Shown piece by piece: positions 4,265 to 5,340 of a DNA stretch of 5,340 nt. The DNA lies in NCBI GenBank assembly GCA_944376955.1, contig CALWEB010000179.1:1-5340 (forward strand), read 5' to 3'. The notes under the pieces were generated by a model. The model was not told the origin of the DNA. It saw only the letters and a list, made by a program, of their open reading frames with translations, and ran no database searches. This DNA is from an uncultured Agathobaculum sp. GTDB lineage: Bacteria; Bacillota; Clostridia; Oscillospirales; Butyricicoccaceae. Positions within the stretch are counted from its first letter, which is position 1, and the number at the start of each line of letters is the position of its first letter. The position numbers and the translations under genes were made by a program.

Positions 4265-5340
4265 CAGAACTGGAAGTAAATAAACGGGTTGAATGTCCCC
4301 GCCGATAGGTTGAGCATACACAGCACAAGCAATGCCATCGCGCCCACAAGCGTGAGCGACTCCTGTTTCGGCTGCAACCGTTTTGCAGTTGGAACACAGA
4401 GTGCAAGTGCCACAAACAGCGTCAGCAAAAACACAGGCGTGCATAGGGCGCACACGGCCGCCGTCCCTTGCCAGCCCAGTCCCACGCCGGTGAACATCGC
4501 CGCGAACATTGCGCCCGCCTGCGCAAGCGAATCCGCGCGGAACAGCGTAAAGCCAAGCACGACCACCAGCATAGTGTATACATGACCGAGCGACCTCCCC
4601 TTCATGCGCCGTGCCGGAACAATGCCACTGTCCTCCAACACCGAGAACAAGCCGTGCCATAATCCCCACAGCACAAACGTCCAGTTTGCGCCGTGCCACA
4701 GACCGGTCGTAAAGAACACGATTACACGGTTGACCCAAGTGCGTACCTTGCCCTTTCGGTTGCCCCCCAGCGGGATATACAGATAGTCCCGGAACCAAGT
4801 GGACAGCGAGATATGCCAGCGCCGCCAAAACTCCTGAATCGTGGTAGAAGTATAGGGGTAATCGAAATTTTCAAGAAAATGAAAGCCGAACATGCGCCCC
4901 ATGCCGATGGCCATATCGCTGTAACCGGAAAAATCGAAGTAGATTTGCAGCGTGTAGCAAATTGCGCCCGTCCAAGCGGCAAACATACCGATCTCTCCTG
5001 CGGGCAGCGCAAACACGGCATCCGCCATCTGCCCCATTGCATTGGAAATCAGCAGCTTTTTGGAAAGCCCGCAGATAAACCGCCGAATACCCAGCGCGGT
5101 TTCGCGCGGCGTGGTCTGCCGCTGGTCAATCTCCTTTTCGATGTCATGGTACTTGACAATCGGCCCCGCAATCAGCTGCGGGAAAAAGGAAATATACAGC
5201 AGCACCTTGACAAACGACCGGGAAACCACAGTCCGGTCACGGTAGACGTCGATCACATAGGACAACCCTTGAAACGTGAAGAACGAAATGCCGATGGGCA
5301 ACGCGATACCGGTCAGCGGCAGCGACAACCCGAGCAAACC
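4264..5340 (-). CDS. MBOAT family membrane O-acyltransferase, AlgI/DltB-like (5' end beyond the right edge)
   Basis: The reading frame is open to the right edge, so about 358 C-terminal residues are present; compared with AlgI, roughly 100 N-terminal residues are missing. MBOAT proteins are multi-pass membrane enzymes that pass an acyl group from a cytoplasmic donor to the outside. Numbering from base 5337, the family blocks are PIGISFFTFQGLSYVIDVYR (14-33), FFPQLIAGPIVKYHDI (51-66), YFDFSGYSDMAIGMGRMFGF (133-152), EFWRRWHISLSTWFRDYLYI (169-188) followed by PLGGNRKG, and TGLWHGANWTFVLWGLWHG (211-229). His215 in LWHG corresponds to the catalytic His of AlgI (His322, from memory); His175 in RRWH is also conserved. 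Hydrophobic segments are visible around 11-25, 43-60, 113-135, 203-230, 252-267, 297-315 and 328-345. It heads the visible part of an operon with the DHHW protein and the lipoprotein; its promoter is off the window. No frameshift or missing key residue was seen. Confidence 0.93.
   Translation of the reverse strand, partial: GLLGLSLPLTGIALPIGISFFTFQGLSYVIDVYRDRTVVSRSFVKVLLYISFFPQLIAGPIVKYHDIEKEIDQRQTTPRETALGIRRFICGLSKKLLISNAMGQMADAVFALPAGEIGMFAAWTGAICYTLQIYFDFSGYSDMAIGMGRMFGFHFLENFDYPYTSTTIQEFWRRWHISLSTWFRDYLYIPLGGNRKGKVRTWVNRVIVFFTTGLWHGANWTFVLWGLWHGLFSVLEDSGIVPARRMKGRSLGHVYTMLVVVLGFTLFRADSLAQAGAMFAAMFTGVGLGWQGTAAVCALCTPVFLLTLFVALALCVPTAKRLQPKQESLTLVGAMALLVLCMLNLSAGTFNPFIYFQF

Noticed and set aside
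4254..4415. A 54-codon N-terminal extension of the DHHW protein
   Set aside because: It lies inside the MBOAT gene, lacks a ribosome binding site, and would put a Cys/Arg/Ser-rich stretch before the signal segment. The AGGAGG site just before 4253 fixes the start.

Overview
The window looks like chromosomal DNA from a Gram-positive, gut-type clostridium. My best guess is the Oscillospirales / Butyricicoccus-Agathobaculum kind; this comes from protein resemblance and a G+C that looks to be in the mid-50s %, not from a search. Supporting signs are strong AGGAGG-type ribosome binding sites, a lipobox lipoprotein with a Ser/Thr/Gly/Pro wall-spanning linker, a DHHW/AlgJ-type protein next to an MBOAT acyltransferase, and a four-cysteine mini-protein of a type common in Clostridia. 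No phage, IS, CRISPR or plasmid signature was seen. No gene-free stretch exceeds about 160 bases.

Layout. Bases 1-89 (minus) hold the N-terminus of SmpB, the tmRNA-binding protein, with a clean promoter at 119-147. Bases 183-1521 (minus) are a two-gene operon: a fumarylacetoacetate-hydrolase-family enzyme followed 17 nt later by an archaeal/eukaryotic-type peptidyl-tRNA hydrolase (Pth2). It ends in a hairpin terminator that overlaps the last codons of pth2. Bases 1522-1679 are a divergent promoter region with short repeats. Bases 1680-2447 (plus) are a two-gene operon: a 57-residue four-cysteine protein and a maltose/galactoside-type O-acetyltransferase. A bidirectional terminator (2457-2487) separates this from a convergent minus-strand operon that enters from the right edge. 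That operon is an MBOAT membrane O-acyltransferase (4264-5340, 5' end outside), a DHHW/AlgX-like SGNH protein (3195-4253) and a secreted lipoprotein (2495-3148).

How the genes fit together. SmpB and Pth2 both deal with stalled or aborted translation: SmpB/tmRNA frees ribosomes and Pth2 recycles dropped-off peptidyl-tRNA. They are nevertheless separate transcription units. The MBOAT and DHHW genes form the usual two-part machine that moves an acyl group across the membrane and onto an extracytoplasmic glycan. The lipoprotein behind them, with no visible promoter of its own, may be an accessory part of that machine. Most of the window is ordinary housekeeping or envelope content. The points most worth a second look are the MBOAT-DHHW-lipoprotein trio, the bacterial Pth2 near smpB, and the terminator embedded in the pth2 stop codon.
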